A DNA stretch of 5,231 bases from an uncultured Eggerthellaceae bacterium (GTDB lineage Bacteria > Actinomycetota > Coriobacteriia > Coriobacteriales > Eggerthellaceae): positions 1-5,231 of the forward strand of contig CAJUSL010000082.1 in assembly GCA_910589135.1 (NCBI GenBank). Direction: 5' to 3'. Shown one piece after another: positions 5,053 through 5,231 of the stretch. The position numbers were made by a program, and so were the translations under genes. Each line of letters starts with the position of its first letter. Position 1 is the first letter of the stretch. The notes under the pieces are model-generated. The model searched no databases. It was not told where the DNA came from and worked only from the letters and a program-made list of their open reading frames with translations.

Positions 5053-5231
5053 CATCGCAGGAACGCAAGGGACGCCAATTGCCCGAACCGGCGCCCGCGT
5101 CGAACGAGAGGGCGGAAAGCGGCAAAATCCGGAGGCGCGACGACTCTGGAGATAGCGGCCGGAAACATCCGGAAACGCGGTTGCATTATCGGCAAGAGGC
5201 GTGCGCATCATGCACCGCGAATCGCCGCCTG

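Noticed and set aside
5053..5231. Open stretches at the right edge, including a plus-strand ATG at 5210 after AAGAGG, and a minus-strand frame entering from the edge and ending at about 5050
   Set aside because: Only seven codons are visible for the first, with a ten-base spacing. The second gives an unconvincing Arg/Pro/Ser-rich sequence.

Overview
The window is high-GC bacterial DNA with every supported gene on the minus strand. Codon use, signal peptides, a Gram-positive lipobox and an RsgI-type anti-sigma factor fit a high-GC Gram-positive. A gut actinobacterium of the Eggerthellaceae / Coriobacteriia kind is my best guess, but no marker gene fixes this.

Read in the direction of transcription (right to left), the layout is as follows. 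The right edge (about 4997-5231) is upstream DNA of a putative lipoprotein gene (4439-4996), which ends in a strong intrinsic terminator (4360-4390). Next comes an intergenic stretch with a two-copy 25-bp repeat (4300-4359) and a candidate promoter. This leads into a three-gene signalling block: a secreted Cys- and Gly/His-rich protein with two calcium-loop-like motifs (3529-4161), an ECF sigma factor (2951-3442), and a membrane anti-sigma factor with an RsgI-type extracytoplasmic domain (1931 to about 2954). After a 119-bp gap lies a 401-residue SLC13/ArsB/CitM-superfamily transporter (606-1811). Its stop codon sits in a two-copy tandem repeat and is followed by a bulged hairpin resembling a terminator. 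A good -10/-35 promoter (437-466) then drives a secreted protein that runs off the left edge (1-373).

The likely working unit is the sigma / anti-sigma pair plus the secreted protein. The sigma gene carries a strong ribosome binding site (2962-2968) placed for a GTG whose last two bases begin the sigma stop codon, the usual arrangement for translational coupling. The GTG frame, however, closes after 39 codons, while recognisable anti-sigma N-terminal sequence lies in a neighbouring frame. The gene therefore appears frameshifted near 2931-2942, by a real mutation, an assembly error or recoding. The anti-sigma protein keeps the Asn-Pro pair at which RsgI proteins cleave themselves. In place of a sugar-binding sensor it ends in a Cys-bearing region and a Gly/His-rich tail much like the tail of the secreted protein encoded upstream. 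That resemblance suggests a shared ligand, perhaps a metal ion, but this is inference.

The transporter, the lipoprotein and the left-edge secreted protein have no clear functional tie to the sigma system.
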